Below the pieces are notes generated by a model. It was not told the DNA's origin. It saw nothing but the letters and a program-made list of their open reading frames with translations, and did not search any database. Below are positions 1-11,082 of a stretch of 64,000 nucleotides of DNA, one piece after another. The position numbers were made by a program, and so were the translations under genes. The stretch comes from Magnolia sinica (Eukaryota; Streptophyta; Magnoliopsida; Magnoliales; Magnoliaceae). The stretch spans positions 36,201,001 through 36,265,000 of the forward strand of contig NC_080573.1 of assembly GCF_029962835.1 (NCBI RefSeq), in the 5' to 3' direction. Within the stretch, counting starts at the first letter, position 1. Every line of letters starts with the position of its first letter.

Positions 1-1815
1 CGACAATCATCGTGCGACCCAGATTCGTTAAATTTTCTCAAATGTGACGTGACTAATTCGGCCACCCGAACAAGGATTGTTATTGATTGCCTAGACTATG
101 TTGTAATGCCAATCTTACTCAAATGTAGTAAATAAATACATGTGATAATCATTTCAGCATTTGACAAATAATCCAAGCAAATACTTCATTTTAGCATTTT
201 ATCAAACACCTTGAACATGTTAACAAACACTTGCATTTTATCTATAAATTATGTAGAGGCAAATATGATTACATGAAATAAATTATACATACATACAAGG
301 TAATGCAAAATCCTATCTTAATACTCGTAATAAGTACAAATCATCAACAATTTCTCATTCAAACAATTCAACAAACACTTAGACTACGCTATACCAAATA
401 CATAGACTAGGTTAGTTACAACACATATCTTAATGATTCATTATACGGGGAGATCAACGTACATGTGACGATGATTTACCCTAGATGAGTAATCATGTTA
501 AGCTCAAATCATATTCAAATGCTCATTCAAACATTTCAACAAACACATGGAATGCATTTTTTGCCTAACACAGTTCACACATGTATATTATGCAGAAATC
601 GGCATATCTACGACAACATGAGAACAATCAAGTCAGACATAAATCATTAGATGACATTGAAAGCATTGAAAACCATAAACTAAACGTTTATAGTCCTCAC
701 CTTTCATCGGAAAGCTCGATTTGGACTCGGTTCAACTATACGTTTCCCAAATACAAGACGTTAAACACCTAGACGACGTAATAGGTTAGCTAGCTCGAAA
801 ACTACCAACCTGGATCTCTATAACGAGATTAGGGTTAGGGTTTCTTACCTAAATTCGTAGCTGAAACAGGTCGGATAGCAAAAGGAAGCGGCGATCTAGC
901 ACGTAAAGTCGTGTGGGAAGATTCCTACAACAATCTCCCTGAACCTCACTTCTCTCCCTCCTCTTTTCTCTCTTCTCTCTCCTAGGGTTTTGAGAAAATT
1001 CGTATGGGAGAGAAATGAGGTGAAATAAGGGCTTTATATAGGCTCAGAAGTGATGCAAATGGCCTCAGGGCCACTATATACATATGTTGTATCCTTTGGG
1101 TGGTTGTTTTTGACAAACAGGGCTCATAGGGAGGGCCAATACTCTCCTACATCACAGGGTATACTCCCTGACAATGGATCTATGCTAGAACTGTGTTTGT
1201 AGTGCGATCGGATGGGCTGATCGACTGTGGAGGACCTGTGTCAGATCAATAGTCATACTTACTCGATTGGGGCAACAGTTTTATATATATGAGCAATGAA
1301 ATTTCCTTTTATCATGGGTGAAGTTTGGTCAGAAACTGACGGTCCAAAATCCTCAATTTCGCATGTGAGCGAATGGCCCAGTTCACTTAAGTTTCAACTC
1401 ATTTTTTAAACATATTCTCGTTTCTCACACACTTCACTTGGGGCTCAAGTTGTGCATTTCTGGACACCATCTGGGCTCGATTCCCGTGATGGTTGTTAAG
1501 CCCAGTAGGAGAGATATAACCCTATAGTTTCGCAAACATCAGACTTCCGACATGTGGTCTGGGTCCGATACAAGGTTTCAATGTACTCTCGAGAGTGACA
1601 GGCTCTTGGGATTTCTCCTAGGTCATTATACTTTGTTAAGTCAATGGTATTAATGGTTTTAGGCCTTCTCATTTATGAGAATGGTGGCCCGAGCTAAATT
1701 CAACAATTATTCAGTTTAGTACTTAACTAAATTCTACCTAAATTATGACGGATACAGTCCTTGGGTGATTCTGCTTGAGGTGATACTCGGGTCCTTGTAT
1801 GGATATTTCCAGGAC
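1..1815 (-). repeat. 3' LTR of element A, left part outside the window
   Basis: The sequence aligns throughout with the LTRs at 43154-46344 and 54910-57310. Base 1 corresponds to roughly 44583 in the B1 LTR, so about 1.4 kb is missing beyond the window edge. The right end is taken at the CA at 1814-1815, next to a polypurine tract. No gene is supported inside it; the short ORF at 581-772 is chance. Confidence 0.85.
1031..1040 (-). promoter_or_regulatory. TATA box of element A 3' LTR
   Basis: The minus strand reads TATATAAAGC. The equivalent place in the B1 and B2 LTRs has TATAAATA, and a CT/GA-rich stretch follows at 940-990 as in B2. The conserved position supports a Pol II core promoter. 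Confidence 0.6.
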
Positions 1816-1816
1816 A

Positions 1817-3260
1817 TTATAATCTACCCCCCTTAAAGAAAAATTTCATTCCTGAAATTAGTACCTTTTCGTACTCCTCGAGGATCTGAGGGTAGTTCTT
1901 ACGGACTTCAGCTTTTGTTTCCCAAGTAGCTTCTTCCTCAGTGTGGTGTGTCCATAGTACTTTCACAAGTGGGATAACCATGCTGCATGGGACTTGTTCC
2001 TTCCTATCTAGGATATGCGTGGGCCACAACACATAAGTAGTGTCTTCTCCTAGCTGCACTTGTTCCCACTTAATAATATGGGTAGGATCAGGAACATATT
2101 TCTTCACCATCGGTACATGAAAAATGTTGTGCACGCCTTCGAGTTGTGTAGGCAAGGCGAGATGCTATGCTACTACACCCACTCGGTCTAAAATTTGGAA
2201 CGGGCCAATGAATCTTGGTGTGAGTTTTCCTTTCGTACTAAAACGAAGCACTCCTTCATTGGGGAAACCTTAAGGAATACATGGTCCCATCATCAAATTT
2301 CAGCTGTCTTCGTCTCGTATTGGCGTAACTCTTTTGTCTACTTTGGCCCGCAAGGAGTCAACGCCTGATAATGTCGATCTTGTCTGAAGTCGCCTGAACC
2401 AAATCTAGGCCAACTAAGATTTTCTCACCAACGTCTGCCCAACAGTGTGGGGCTCGACACGGGCGTCCATACAAGGCTTTGTAAGGAGCCATGCCAATGC
2501 TTGTTTAGAAGTTGTTGCTATAAGAAAACTCGGTATAAGGGAGACAATCATCCCAGCTGTCCTTGAAGTCGAGTACGTATGCTCGTAACATGTCCTCAAG
2601 TATTTGATTTAACCATTCTGTCTGCCCATTGGCCTGAGGGTGGAATGCGGTACTGAATTTCAATTTCACCCCCATCACTTCTTGCATTCGGGTCCAGAAT
2701 ATAGACGTGAATCGTGTGTCTCGATCTGATACAATCTCTAGAGGTACCCCACGCAATCGTATTATCTCCTTGATGTACAGTTTGGCCAAATCATCTGCTG
2801 AATTAGAAATTCTAATCGGAAGGAAATGAGCTGATTTCGTCAATTGGTCCACAATTACCCAAATGGAGTCATGCCCCTTTCTCATCTTTGGTAACCCGAA
2901 AATGAAATCCATAGATATGAAGTCCCATTTCCACTCTGCTATAGGCATGGGCTGAAGTAAACCAGGGGGTCGACAATGCTCGGCCTTAACCTACTGGCAC
3001 GTGAGGCATCGTGACACAAAGTCAACTATCTAAGCCTTCATATTATCCCACCAGTATGAATGCTTTACATTTCGATACATTTTCATACTACCAGGATGCA
3101 TTGCCAACTTCGAATTGTGAGAGGCCTTTAAAACTTCTCTCCTCAAGTCGTGACGGTTCGGGACACATAAGTAGCCACGATATCGTAAACCTCCATCCAG
3201 GCCAACTCTCCATTCCAATTCTTCATTGTCGCTTGCACATTGTCTCATTTTTACTAGCAG
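1817..3260 (-). pseudogene. Element A integrase, broken
   Basis: Three integrase modules can be read on the minus strand. At 3030-3248 is the zinc-binding N-terminal part, with GLDGGLRYRGYLCVP and a downstream H-x-G-type segment. At 2505-2948 is the catalytic core, with the first Asp in SMDFIFG, the second in SDRDTRF and the Glu in GQTEW. At 1817-2155 is the C-terminal tail ending in a chromodomain-like PLVKVLW...EEATWE. In chromoviruses this tail directs integration to heterochromatin. The modules are separated by stops and frame changes, so the gene is dead. Order and strand agree with RT further right. Confidence 0.88.
1825..1834 (-). other. Polypurine tract of element A
   Basis: The minus strand reads AAGGGGGGTA just inside the 3' LTR, the expected plus-strand primer. 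The same tract stands at 46349-46358 in B1. Confidence 0.65.
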
Positions 3261-4000
3261 CTCATCTTCTCCTTGTGCTATAATAATTCGGTCATCAATG
3301 AGTGGCTACATGTGGAAGTGTGCAACACTCTCGAATGGCTCCTCTACTATGAGCTTTTGTTCAAAATCTCACACGAACTCCACCATATTCCACTCTTCTA
3401 TCATCAATGGGGCTACAAATTCCACCATTTTCTTATGACTCAATGCATCAACCACAAGGTTAGCCTCGCCAAGATGGTAGGAGACTTCAAACTTAAAGTC
3501 ATTCAAAGTCTCCATCTAACGTCGTTGCCTCATATTCAAGTCCCTCTACATAAAAATGTACTTGAGGATCTTGTGGTCGCAGAAAAACTCGAACTCTTCT
3601 CCATAGAGGTAATGTGTCCAGAGCTTTAATGTGAAGATGACAGCTGGTAACTCCAGGTCGTGAGTAGGATAGTTTTCTTCATGCTTCCTTAACTGTCACG
3701 AGGCATAGGTGATCACCCTATCCTTTTGCATAAGTACACAGCCCAAACCGATGTGAGAAGCGTTGTTATAAATGGTATATCTAACCACTTATTCTGGCAA
3801 TACTAGCACGGGTGTAGATGTAAGCTTGTCCTTTAATTCATGGAAGGCTGCCTCTGCTTTCCCATTCCAAGCGAACTTAAGGTCCTTCCGAGTAAGTTGA
3901 GATATTGGTCGGGCTATCTTGGAGAAGTCTCTAATGAATTGGCGATAATAGCCATCCAAACCGAGGAACTCCTCACTTCAGTGACTGAGTCGGGCTGCCT
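3261..4000 (-). pseudogene. Element A RNase H region, badly decayed
   Basis: This lies between the RT and integrase remains of element A and aligns with the RNase H stretch of B1 (47880-48600). Only scattered family words survive on the minus strand, such as the segment before integrase that answers to the VADALS region. Plus-strand ORFs at 3011-3629 are antisense shadows. RNase H would remove the RNA template during reverse transcription; no functional reading frame remains. Confidence 0.6.
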
Positions 4001-4679
4001 CTAGTCCTGTACTATGGCCACCTTTATAAGGTCCACAACGATTCCCTCCTTGGAAACTATGTGTCCTAAAAACTTGACTTCTTCCTTCCAGAAGTCGCAT
4101 TTTTTATATTGGGCAAACAACTGATTCTGCCTGAGGGTATCGAAAACGACTCGCAGTTGTTCCTTATGATCTTCCCGACTCTTTGAGTATATTAAGATGT
4201 CGTCGATGAATACGATGACGAATCGATAGAGATACGGCCGGAATACCTGGTTCATGAGATCGATGAATATGGTCGGTGCATTCGTAAGCCCAAACGACAT
4301 TATGAGAATTCGTAGTGCGTGAAACTGGTCATGAAAGCTGTTTTCAGCACGTCTTCACCCTTGACGCCAACTGATGATACCCAGAATATAGATCTATTTT
4401 AGAAAAATACTATGCTCCCTTCAACTAGTCAAATAGGTCATCTATCCTGGGAAGAGGATACTTGTTCTTTACTGTGAAGTGATTTAGCCTGCGATAATCT
4501 ATACACAACTGCAGCGATCCATCCTTCTTTTTCACAAATAATATAGGTGCTCCCCAAGGAGATACGCTCGGTCGTATAAAACCTGAGTCCAATAGATCGT
4601 CAATCTGTTTCCTCATTTCCTCCATTTCACATGGAGGCATGTGATACGTTGGTAAAGAGATCGACATCGCACTAGGCAC
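4001..4679 (-). pseudogene. Element A reverse transcriptase, broken
   Basis: The minus strand carries RT in two open pieces. At 4425-4679 is the fingers/palm part with [19 protein letters not shown] and [14 protein letters not shown]. At 4001-4300 is [20 protein letters not shown] followed by the catalytic FIDDILIYS, which is the YxDD box in its usual gypsy form. The link between them, around 4301-4424, has lost the frame. The active-site aspartates are present, so inactivation came from frame loss rather than from active-site change. Confidence 0.9.
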
Positions 4680-5163
4680 AAGGTCGATGGTAAAATCAAT
4701 CTCGCACTAAGGAGGTAGTCCAGGGATAATTTTGAACACATCCGTGAAATCTTGGACTACTGGGGTGTCCCCAAGTGACGTATCATCATGACTTTCTAAG
4801 ATGGAAGCGTAACTACGAATGCGGTAGGACCAACTGACCTGAACTAGGAAGGTAAAGGTCATGCCCTCTGGTCCATGGGTTGTCACCAATCTTGTTTCAC
4901 GGTCAATCTCTGCCTTCATATCGGTGAGCCAATCCATGCTAAGAATGATGTCATAATGGTATATCTTGGTGACGATCAGATCAACGCACACCATTCTGCT
5001 TCCTAAGTCTATCGAGCAATTCTCACATAACTTGGTGGCATTAGAGAAAGTTCCTGCTGCTGCGATGACTCTCATCCCAACCCTAGGGGTAGTGTTTAGC
5101 CCTAATCACTTGACTGTAATGCATGCAATCATTGAAATAGTGGACCCAGTGTCCACTAACTAA
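4680..5163 (-). pseudogene. Element A aspartic protease region, broken
   Basis: An open piece at 4707-5075 contains YDIILSMDWLTDMKAEIDR, the second conserved block of chromovirus proteases (usually D-x-I-L-G-M-D-W-L). The catalytic D-T/S-G should lie just upstream at about 5140-5165, where 'GHWVH' type sequence is degraded and no clean DSG is readable. The enzyme would cut the Gag-Pol polyprotein. Position between gag and RT is as expected. Confidence 0.7.
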
Positions 5164-6521
5164 AATATTGGTGTACCTTGGATGTGGGCAGTAACTTCAA
5201 ATGCCCACGGTACTGTAATCGCAGACTTAGATACTTCAGTGGCGAGAGCATGTACACACGCTTGTTGTGGATGATTCGGTTGCGCTTCCATAGGTCGTTG
5301 AGGTGGCCTATTTTAGGGTGCAGGAGGTCAGTTAAATGGCAGTGCCGATGGTGTAGATCACAGAGGTGGAGCTAAAATAACATGTGGTGCCTGGCTGTTA
5401 ACTCTATGAGGTGGCGTGAAGCTGTTGTCCCTCATCTTGGTAAAATAATAAGTCTCAGTGGCTCACTTTCTGGTAGTAAGTGCACTAAAGATCCGATCGC
5501 CTCTATTGAGTCGAGGGAGCCATTGGCCCGGGAGGGGAGTCCACATGCGACCTCTTGCCAAGAAATGGTCGGTTCGACAATTCAGGCCTAGGCCTCGGGC
5601 CCACTAGCATGCATGTCTGAGACACTCTCTCACCACCCTGCTCAGCTCGTAGGGACATGCTCACTAGCTCAGCATAGTTGGGTATGCTAGCACAGCACAT
5701 CTTGGTGTGGATATCGGGTCTCAACCCTTTTGAAAATCACCGCATCTTCATCGGCTTGTTTGCAAAGATTAAAAGAGCATATCTTGCCAGCTCCGTGAAA
5801 TGGTTCTCATACTCTGCCACAGTCATTCCTCCCGGTCAGATGTGGAGAAACTAACTCTCCTTTTCATTACGGTAAGTGAGGGGAAATTACATCTCGTGAA
5901 AGTGCACTTCAAATTCGTCCCAGGTCCATGCAAATCCTGCTGGAACGGTTCGCAATACGCTATCCCACCACAAGCTACCTTCTTTCTCTAGCATATATAT
6001 GACTAACTCAACCTATTCCGCTTCAGAACAGTGCAATGGCCTCAGCATTTGGAAATGAGGTCTAACTAGTACTCAGCCTCTTCGGGTCTATGAGTACCCA
6101 CAAAAGTGGGAGGACGGAGGTGCTGAAATCGTTCGAACATGCCACTTGTAGTCACTACCCTAGTAGGCTGTACGGGTGGCAGTAGCGGGACTGCATTCAT
6201 GTTCTGTGCGATAGCCCCCTCTATAGTGGCCAGGACTTGTTGTTGTTGTTGCATTAGGAGCATCATCTACTCTAACTTATCTGGGGACGAGGCTGCTTGA
6301 GGCATGTGTGGCGTCGATGAAGACACATGGTTCTGTCCCAGAACCGGTGGTGCACTCGGTGTTGGCCCATTTGTGGGGCCAGTGGCCGGTTGTGATTCCG
6401 GCATCACCTCGCCACTCGGACCCAGAGTAGGGTCCGTTTGGCTATCACTCGGGTAAGGGGCCTCGTCAATCATTCCGCCAAGTGGGAGACGGATCGTGCT
6501 CCAAGTAGTTTTAGGAGGCAT
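5164..6521 (-). pseudogene. Element A gag, broken
   Basis: The nucleocapsid/capsid gene starts at 6521 with MPPKTTWSTIRLPLGG, the same start as the B2 gag at 52525. The piece at 6066-6266 holds the capsid lead-in HLRPPTFVGTHRPEEAEY, a hallmark of Retrotrans_gag proteins. The CCHC knuckle expected near 5440-5500 is too damaged to read. Stops divide it into short pieces. A glutamine run (codons for QQQQQ, about 6237-6253) precedes the capsid domain. Confidence 0.8.
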
Positions 6522-6797
6522 TCCCTATATACAACAGAGATCATAACATTCATTGGATTAGGATAACATCATCCATTCTTTCTAAGCATTGTACACATTT
6601 CTAACAAAGAAGTTCTATGCATTCCATTTAACAAAATTTGTCACAATACATATAACGTAACATTACATGAATCATGACAAAGAATGCATGTGAGCGAATT
6701 TTAACAAAAAGGCTTCAACACTTACTAACCTAACATCGAAACTAGGCCTAACTAAGGTCATTACAAAAAGAACCAGAAAACAACTACAAGCACATGA

Positions 6798-7982
6798 CTA
6801 GTCCTCTGATTTTGGTGAAGGCGAAGGCGCTCCCTTATCCTGCATATAACACAGGAGGGCCTTAAGGGTGTGAGACATTCTCTTGAACTTTTGTTTGAGC
6901 TAGGCATGGTTTTCTTCAATCTTGGCCATGCGAGCTTCTAGGGCGGCCCGATCATGGCGATCCTCATGAGCCGTAGGAGGTCCCCCATCTGAACCTTGGG
7001 CCTCTTCTTCTTCTTCTGCCTACTTCCTTACTGCTTTCCTCTTCTTCATTTCCTTCCTCTTCTTTTATGTCATCCCCGTACTCATCAAGCCTTGCTTGTC
7101 GTTGCCTGGGGCCTATACCCATATTGTTGAGTGTAGTTTCACTAATGAAGTGAATTGGGGCAAGGTTATCCATATGGAGTCTGAAGCCAAAATTTCAGGT
7201 GAACTTACAAATGAGTTGACCGAAGGGGAGTGAGGCGTCTCCTTAAATAGATCGCGCGTTGTTAACTATCTGAGATAAGGCGAGAGTAGGCAGGCATAAC
7301 ATGTCTCCCTGTCCAGCTCTATATAGGAAATCCATCATGAATCGAGTGCATTCTATGCGATTACTCCACCTAGGATACATGTTGTATGTGCATATATGGT
7401 GGAGCAGACAAAATTCGTCCATCATACTAGTCGATGCGAGGCTATTCCCTCGCCTCCACTCAATAAGTTGGCCGTAAAGGAACCTTGTGCGACGATTTCT
7501 CTTCGGCTCACTAGCAAGATTAGTCTCATTGTTATGTACCGAACCATGTTCTATCCCCATGATGCAAGCCACGACATCCACATCAACTCTGGCCTTAGTC
7601 CTTCCCAACAGGATGATGAACTGGAGAGGCTCGAGAGTTGGGTCCCATATGTGAGCATGGAAGTCTCGTACAGTGCCTTCACTTGCATGAGTTTTCCCTT
7701 CAAATATGGGACCCCACCTATTCTCTAGGAGAAGATCAATCACAGGATATAATCCAAACAACTTCTCATCGACATGCGCTTCAAATACAACTTTGCGATC
7801 AACAAACTTACCGAGCTCGGTGCCCACTGGTAGAGACCTTTCTACCAGGATTCAGGGATCAAGGTCTTGTTTTGACCTCCCCTCGGCGCTTGCGCCTGAC
7901 TCGGCACCTGGCTTCTTCGTTGTACGGCATGGACGGCTCGACTCGGCCCGGCCTCATCCGGGGCCGCTCTCTTCTTTCCCAT
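6798..7982 (-). pseudogene. Extra ORF of element A, between leader and gag (plant-transposon-protein-like)
   Basis: The start at 7982 (MGKKRAAPDEAGPSR) is shared with B2. The protein opens basic, then has a domain with the words DRKVVFEAHVDEKLFG, LLLENRWGPIF, LLHHICTYNMYPRWSN, ECTRFMMDFL and CLPTLAL. An acidic stretch with KEEEGNEEEESS follows, then a coiled coil (LEARMAKIEENHA) and a tail ending PSPSPKSED before a stop at 6798-6800. The first part and the tail share a frame, but the middle (7827-6964) is shifted and has further stops. Read whole it is about 394 codons. The domain resembles the 'putative plant transposon protein' family (Pfam Transposase_32); that link is inference. It is homologous to the copia ORFs at 21998-23130 and 38451-39608. 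Confidence 0.75.
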
Positions 7983-8843
7983 GAGAGAAAGAAGTGTTGA
8001 GATGGAGAAGACGACGGTGACAATCTCAAAGAACACCATTGAGATGGAAAACATGGAGGATTGAAGTGGGATTTGAAGAGATCAAGGTTATGAGACACAA
8101 AAAAGGGTTTTTATGCTCAAGGGAGTAGGAATGCTAGGAAATGGAAGGTGTAATGGGTAGGTTTTGAGAAATAGTGGTGGAGTGTAGAAAATAGAAGAAA
8201 TGGAGGATTTAAGAGAGAAAGAGGGTGTTTAGAGGGTTTGGGGGTGTTTGTGGGGTAGGAAATAGGTGAAAATGAAGAGGGATAGGGTTAGGAAGGTCTT
8301 AAGGGGGGTTCCCACATATGGGAGGGACCCACTTCATCCGGCCAGCGGCAATGCACCACCGATCTGGCTGTGGCACTACGCCCTGCTGGAGTGGGCGGTG
8401 GTGTGCACCGATCTGGCAGTGGCACCGCCCCACTCTGGGGTGTATGACGGGGGCCCCGCCCCCCCCCCCCCCCCCCCCCTCCGGGGTCAGGTTTGATGCA
8501 CGGGACCCACCTAGGTCCCACCATATTTTGTGCCTTGGGGTTTTAGGCCTGCATGGTCCATTTTCTTTACTGTATGCGATCATATTCATGACTTTTTGGG
8601 TATGTTTTAGGATTGGAATTTGTCGACCAAGTTAGACATGTCGACAGATGGCTTAAAGGTGACTGAGATCAATTCAAGTGGTTCATGATATACATAGGCT
8701 AATCTACACTATTCATTCTTGCCCGTCGATGAATCTTGGGATCCTAATTGTGGTTTCTAAATTCCATCACTCCCTTCCTAAATCAGAGTGTGTCAGAGTG
8801 CATCGTGTTACCTATAACCCAGGTTCAGTTCAATCTAAATCAT
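7983..8843 (-). other. Untranslated leader of element A
   Basis: This lies between the primer site and the extra ORF. It is GC-rich near 8290-8530 and holds a twice-repeated GATCTGGC-GTGGCAC module and a 21-base C run. No protein is supported; the ORFs over 8266-8635 come from the low-complexity run. The B2 leader (54028-54894) has the same layout. Confidence 0.6.
8459..8479. repeat. Homopolymer of 21 C (G on the sense strand)
   Basis: An uninterrupted C run within the element A leader. The matching place in B2 has 11 C at 54518-54528. On the RNA-sense strand this is a G tract able to form quadruplexes. Confidence 0.95.
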
Positions 8844-8855
8844 GATCTGATACCA
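8844..8855 (-). other. Primer-binding site of element A
   Basis: The minus strand reads TGGTATCAGATC next to the LTR, close to the usual initiator tRNA-Met primer site TGGTATCAGAGC. Confidence 0.8.
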
Positions 8856-8858
8856 ACT

Positions 8859-9610
8859 TGTAACACCCCGAATTTCGAGGGTCGAGCAAAACTCTACTCC
8901 CGAGGTCCAGCACATCACTTATGCAATATGGATAATGATGTTCAGATTTCATCCATATTAATGAGTCAAACATGAGTGAGATTATACTAAAACAACATAT
9001 CATACTCCGGATATAATTAAATTAAGCAAGCGAAAGACTAAAACATATATATTTAAATATGTTTGCATTTTATCGAGTTCAGAGTATAAGTGTGTCACCA
9101 GGGTAAACATATACAAGTATTGTTTCAAAATATACAAAATGGGGATATGTAAAGTGTTTAACTAAGCCAAAAATCCCAGTATCCTTGCGTATCAGCATGA
9201 AGTCTACATCGACCCGCCTGATAATTGAACATCGGAGAATTCCTCCTCCTCATCCATGTAGTCCTGCTCCATGGCACAAACATCATTCGCACCTGTATTT
9301 AAACCATAGTCTAGTTGGTGTTTTCAAACACCGTCCTAAGGTGGGAGTGAGTGATTAACTCAGTGGTACTATAAGGCATAGGTTAACATGTTATCAAGTC
9401 AATCAAGTAGAAATGATAAAGCAGTACAACAATCACTTCCTAACTACTCTTCTTAATGCAGGAATGGTGTGCAAGTAATGATGTATGCCCTCGCACAAAG
9501 CTCCCTCACAAGCAACTCTGTCAACCTAATTCGCGCATGGCAACCTCCCTCAAGTGCCCTTCCTCGCCAAACGCACCTCTTGTTTTGCCTTTCATCGTTT
9601 TCTCATATCA
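8859..9610 (-). repeat. 5' LTR of element A, truncated
   Basis: It begins TGTAACACCCCGAATTTCG, the LTR edge also seen at 49257 and 54910. It can be followed with B1 and B2 to about 9610 and then stops matching, so roughly 2.4 kb of a 3.2 kb LTR, including the TATA region, is missing. Confidence 0.8.
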
Positions 9611-9803
9611 TTTTAGAGTATGATCTGAAAAATGAGACAGATCCGAACAAAAATTGGACTACCCCACTGAAAACAGTGGGAATAATAACACCCACCATTG
9701 AAAGCTTCATATGGCCACGATGTATATTTTCATCGCTTATACGGACTTAGATGAAGAAAAAACACACATACCTTACATTATTCCTGTCCATCCCCATTGT
9801 CAC
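9611..9803. mobile_element. Scrap of a non-autonomous DNA transposon
   Basis: The stretch holds GAAAACAGTGGGAATAATAA and a CACCCACCATTGAAA word, then AGATGAAGAAAAAACACACA. The last part matches the reverse complement of 17620-17660 and of about 30770-30800. I take it as part of an interspersed hAT- or Mutator-like family; no terminal repeats were found. Confidence 0.4.
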
Positions 9804-9923
9804 TGTTGGGGGAAAAAATATAACAAGTCCAGAGACTTGGATATGGAATGGACCATCTCTACTAATACCACCCAAAAATTCGAGGCAAGAAGTCAAACCG
9901 AGGCAAGTAAACTAAATGCCTAA

Positions 9924-10332
9924 GGGCCCATTTGGCCAGGTGGATTAGAAGGGATTGAATGGTATTAAGGTGGATGGCACGAATTTCTAGGTAATGGTGT
10001 TGTCAGTGGATTGTCTTAAGATCCATAGGATTGTTATATTCCTGGATTGTTATACCTAGTCTGTTTGGCACACTCAGCCAATCTCGGGATTAAACCTTCC
10101 CATCCCTTCCAATCCCTCAAACCAAACACATCCCAGGTAAATTTGAACAGATTAGGGTGGATTAGATGGGATTTAAAGGTAATGATGGTGTTGTTAGTGG
10201 TTTGTCTTAAGATCCATGGGATTGGGATCAGATCACGACTCTGTTTGGCATGCCTGGCCTATCCCGGGATTTAACTTCCAATCCCTTCCAATACCATCCA
10301 ATCCCTTCCAATCCGACCGGCCAAACGGGCCC
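9924..10332. mobile_element. Tourist-like (PIF/Harbinger) MITE with an internal duplication
   Basis: The ends form inverted repeats of about 40 bp: GGGCCCATTTGGCCAGG on the left against GGGCCCGTTTGGCCGG read from the right. The element is flanked by TAA on both sides (9921-9923 and 10333-10335), the trinucleotide duplication of PIF/Harbinger elements. It is 409 bp and non-coding. Inside, a block with TTGTCTTAAGATCCATRGGA and a CTGTTTGGCA word occurs twice, about 185 bp apart, so the MITE has a duplicated core. Confidence 0.88.
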
Positions 10333-10826
10333 TAAAGGAGAGACTTAGCTCAGATTGTAGGAAATGAATCCCAACTGAGACTTGTAAAGTCATGATCCAC
10401 AAGGCAAAGTATACAAGATGCATAAAGTTGACTCAGTAAACGAGGCAGCAACATCCAGAGAGGCCAATAAGGGCCCGAAGCTCAGTAGCCACTCGACTGA
10501 CCATAAAACTGACCCATATTTAGGTCGATTACATAGTTGGTATCAGATTAAGAAAGGATATCAATTACGGATCGGTTCCATTTCACCCGACAGATGGCGA
10601 GCAATTTTATCCTTGCAGCTGGTCGAGACTAACTCATCATTAGAGTCAGTTGGGACTGAGCGAAGCAAGGGAAAGATGGAGCAAATGAGAACACTGTCCC
10701 AAAAATCTAGTAAAAGGATCCCTGATCCTGAAGATCTCGGGATCGGATGGAGACCAAAAATGGATTGATACCGAATTTCCTAGATATCAGGAGAAGAATT
10801 CTTGAATGATGGGGCCCTCCCATTCC

Positions 10827-10834
10827 TATAAATA
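10827..10834 (+). promoter_or_regulatory. TATA box of element T LTR
   Basis: TATAAATA stands about 175 bp before the LTR end, after a GC-rich patch. The spacing suits transcription starting near 10860. Confidence 0.65.
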
Positions 10835-11082
10835 CCTGAGACCTCCATGGTGAAAAGTACGCAGAAAACACTCATCAAAAACCTTTCGTCACGATCCTAT
10901 CACTGACTTAAGCATCAGAGGGTCCCCGACTCTAGCCAAGGTCTTCGTGGTCTTCTTCTTTGTGCAAGAGGTAGGGCGAAGGAGGACGCATCAGTTTTTT
11001 ACACCAACAGATTGGCACCGTCTATGGAAACGATACTAAAGTCATTTTCTAGGCTCTATCGAAAAGCCTCAAAAAGGTTTTA

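Larger units (their letters stand above)
1..9610 (-). mobile_element. Element A: degenerate Ty3/gypsy chromovirus (Tekay/Del-like) with extra ORF
   Basis: This is a minus-strand LTR retrotransposon. In element order it holds a truncated 5' LTR (8859-9610), a tRNA-Met type primer site, a GC-rich leader, an extra ORF (6798-7982), gag, protease, RT, RNase H, integrase with a chromodomain-like tail, a polypurine tract and a 3' LTR that runs off the left edge. The lineage is inferred from the PLVKVLW...EEATWE integrase tail. It is close kin to B1 and B2 in this window. All coding parts carry stops or frameshifts, so it cannot be autonomous. The 5' LTR is cut about 750 bp from its left end, before the part holding the promoter. 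Confidence 0.9.
9804..11009 (+). repeat. 5' LTR of element T, with an inserted MITE
   Basis: It starts TGTTGGGGGAAAAAAT and ends TTTTTTACACCAACA, followed by the ATTGGCACCGTCTATGG block typical of Tat elements. It is 1206 bp long, or about 794 bp without the MITE and its target duplication. Confidence 0.75.

Noticed and set aside
3011..3629. Plus-strand ORFs of 70-118 codons
   Set aside because: They are antisense to the integrase and RNase H remains of element A; the minus strand carries the known motifs.
8266..8635. Proline- or glycine-rich proteins over the C run
   Set aside because: ORFs on both strands exist only because of the homopolymer in an untranslated leader; nothing similar is open in B2 beyond chance.
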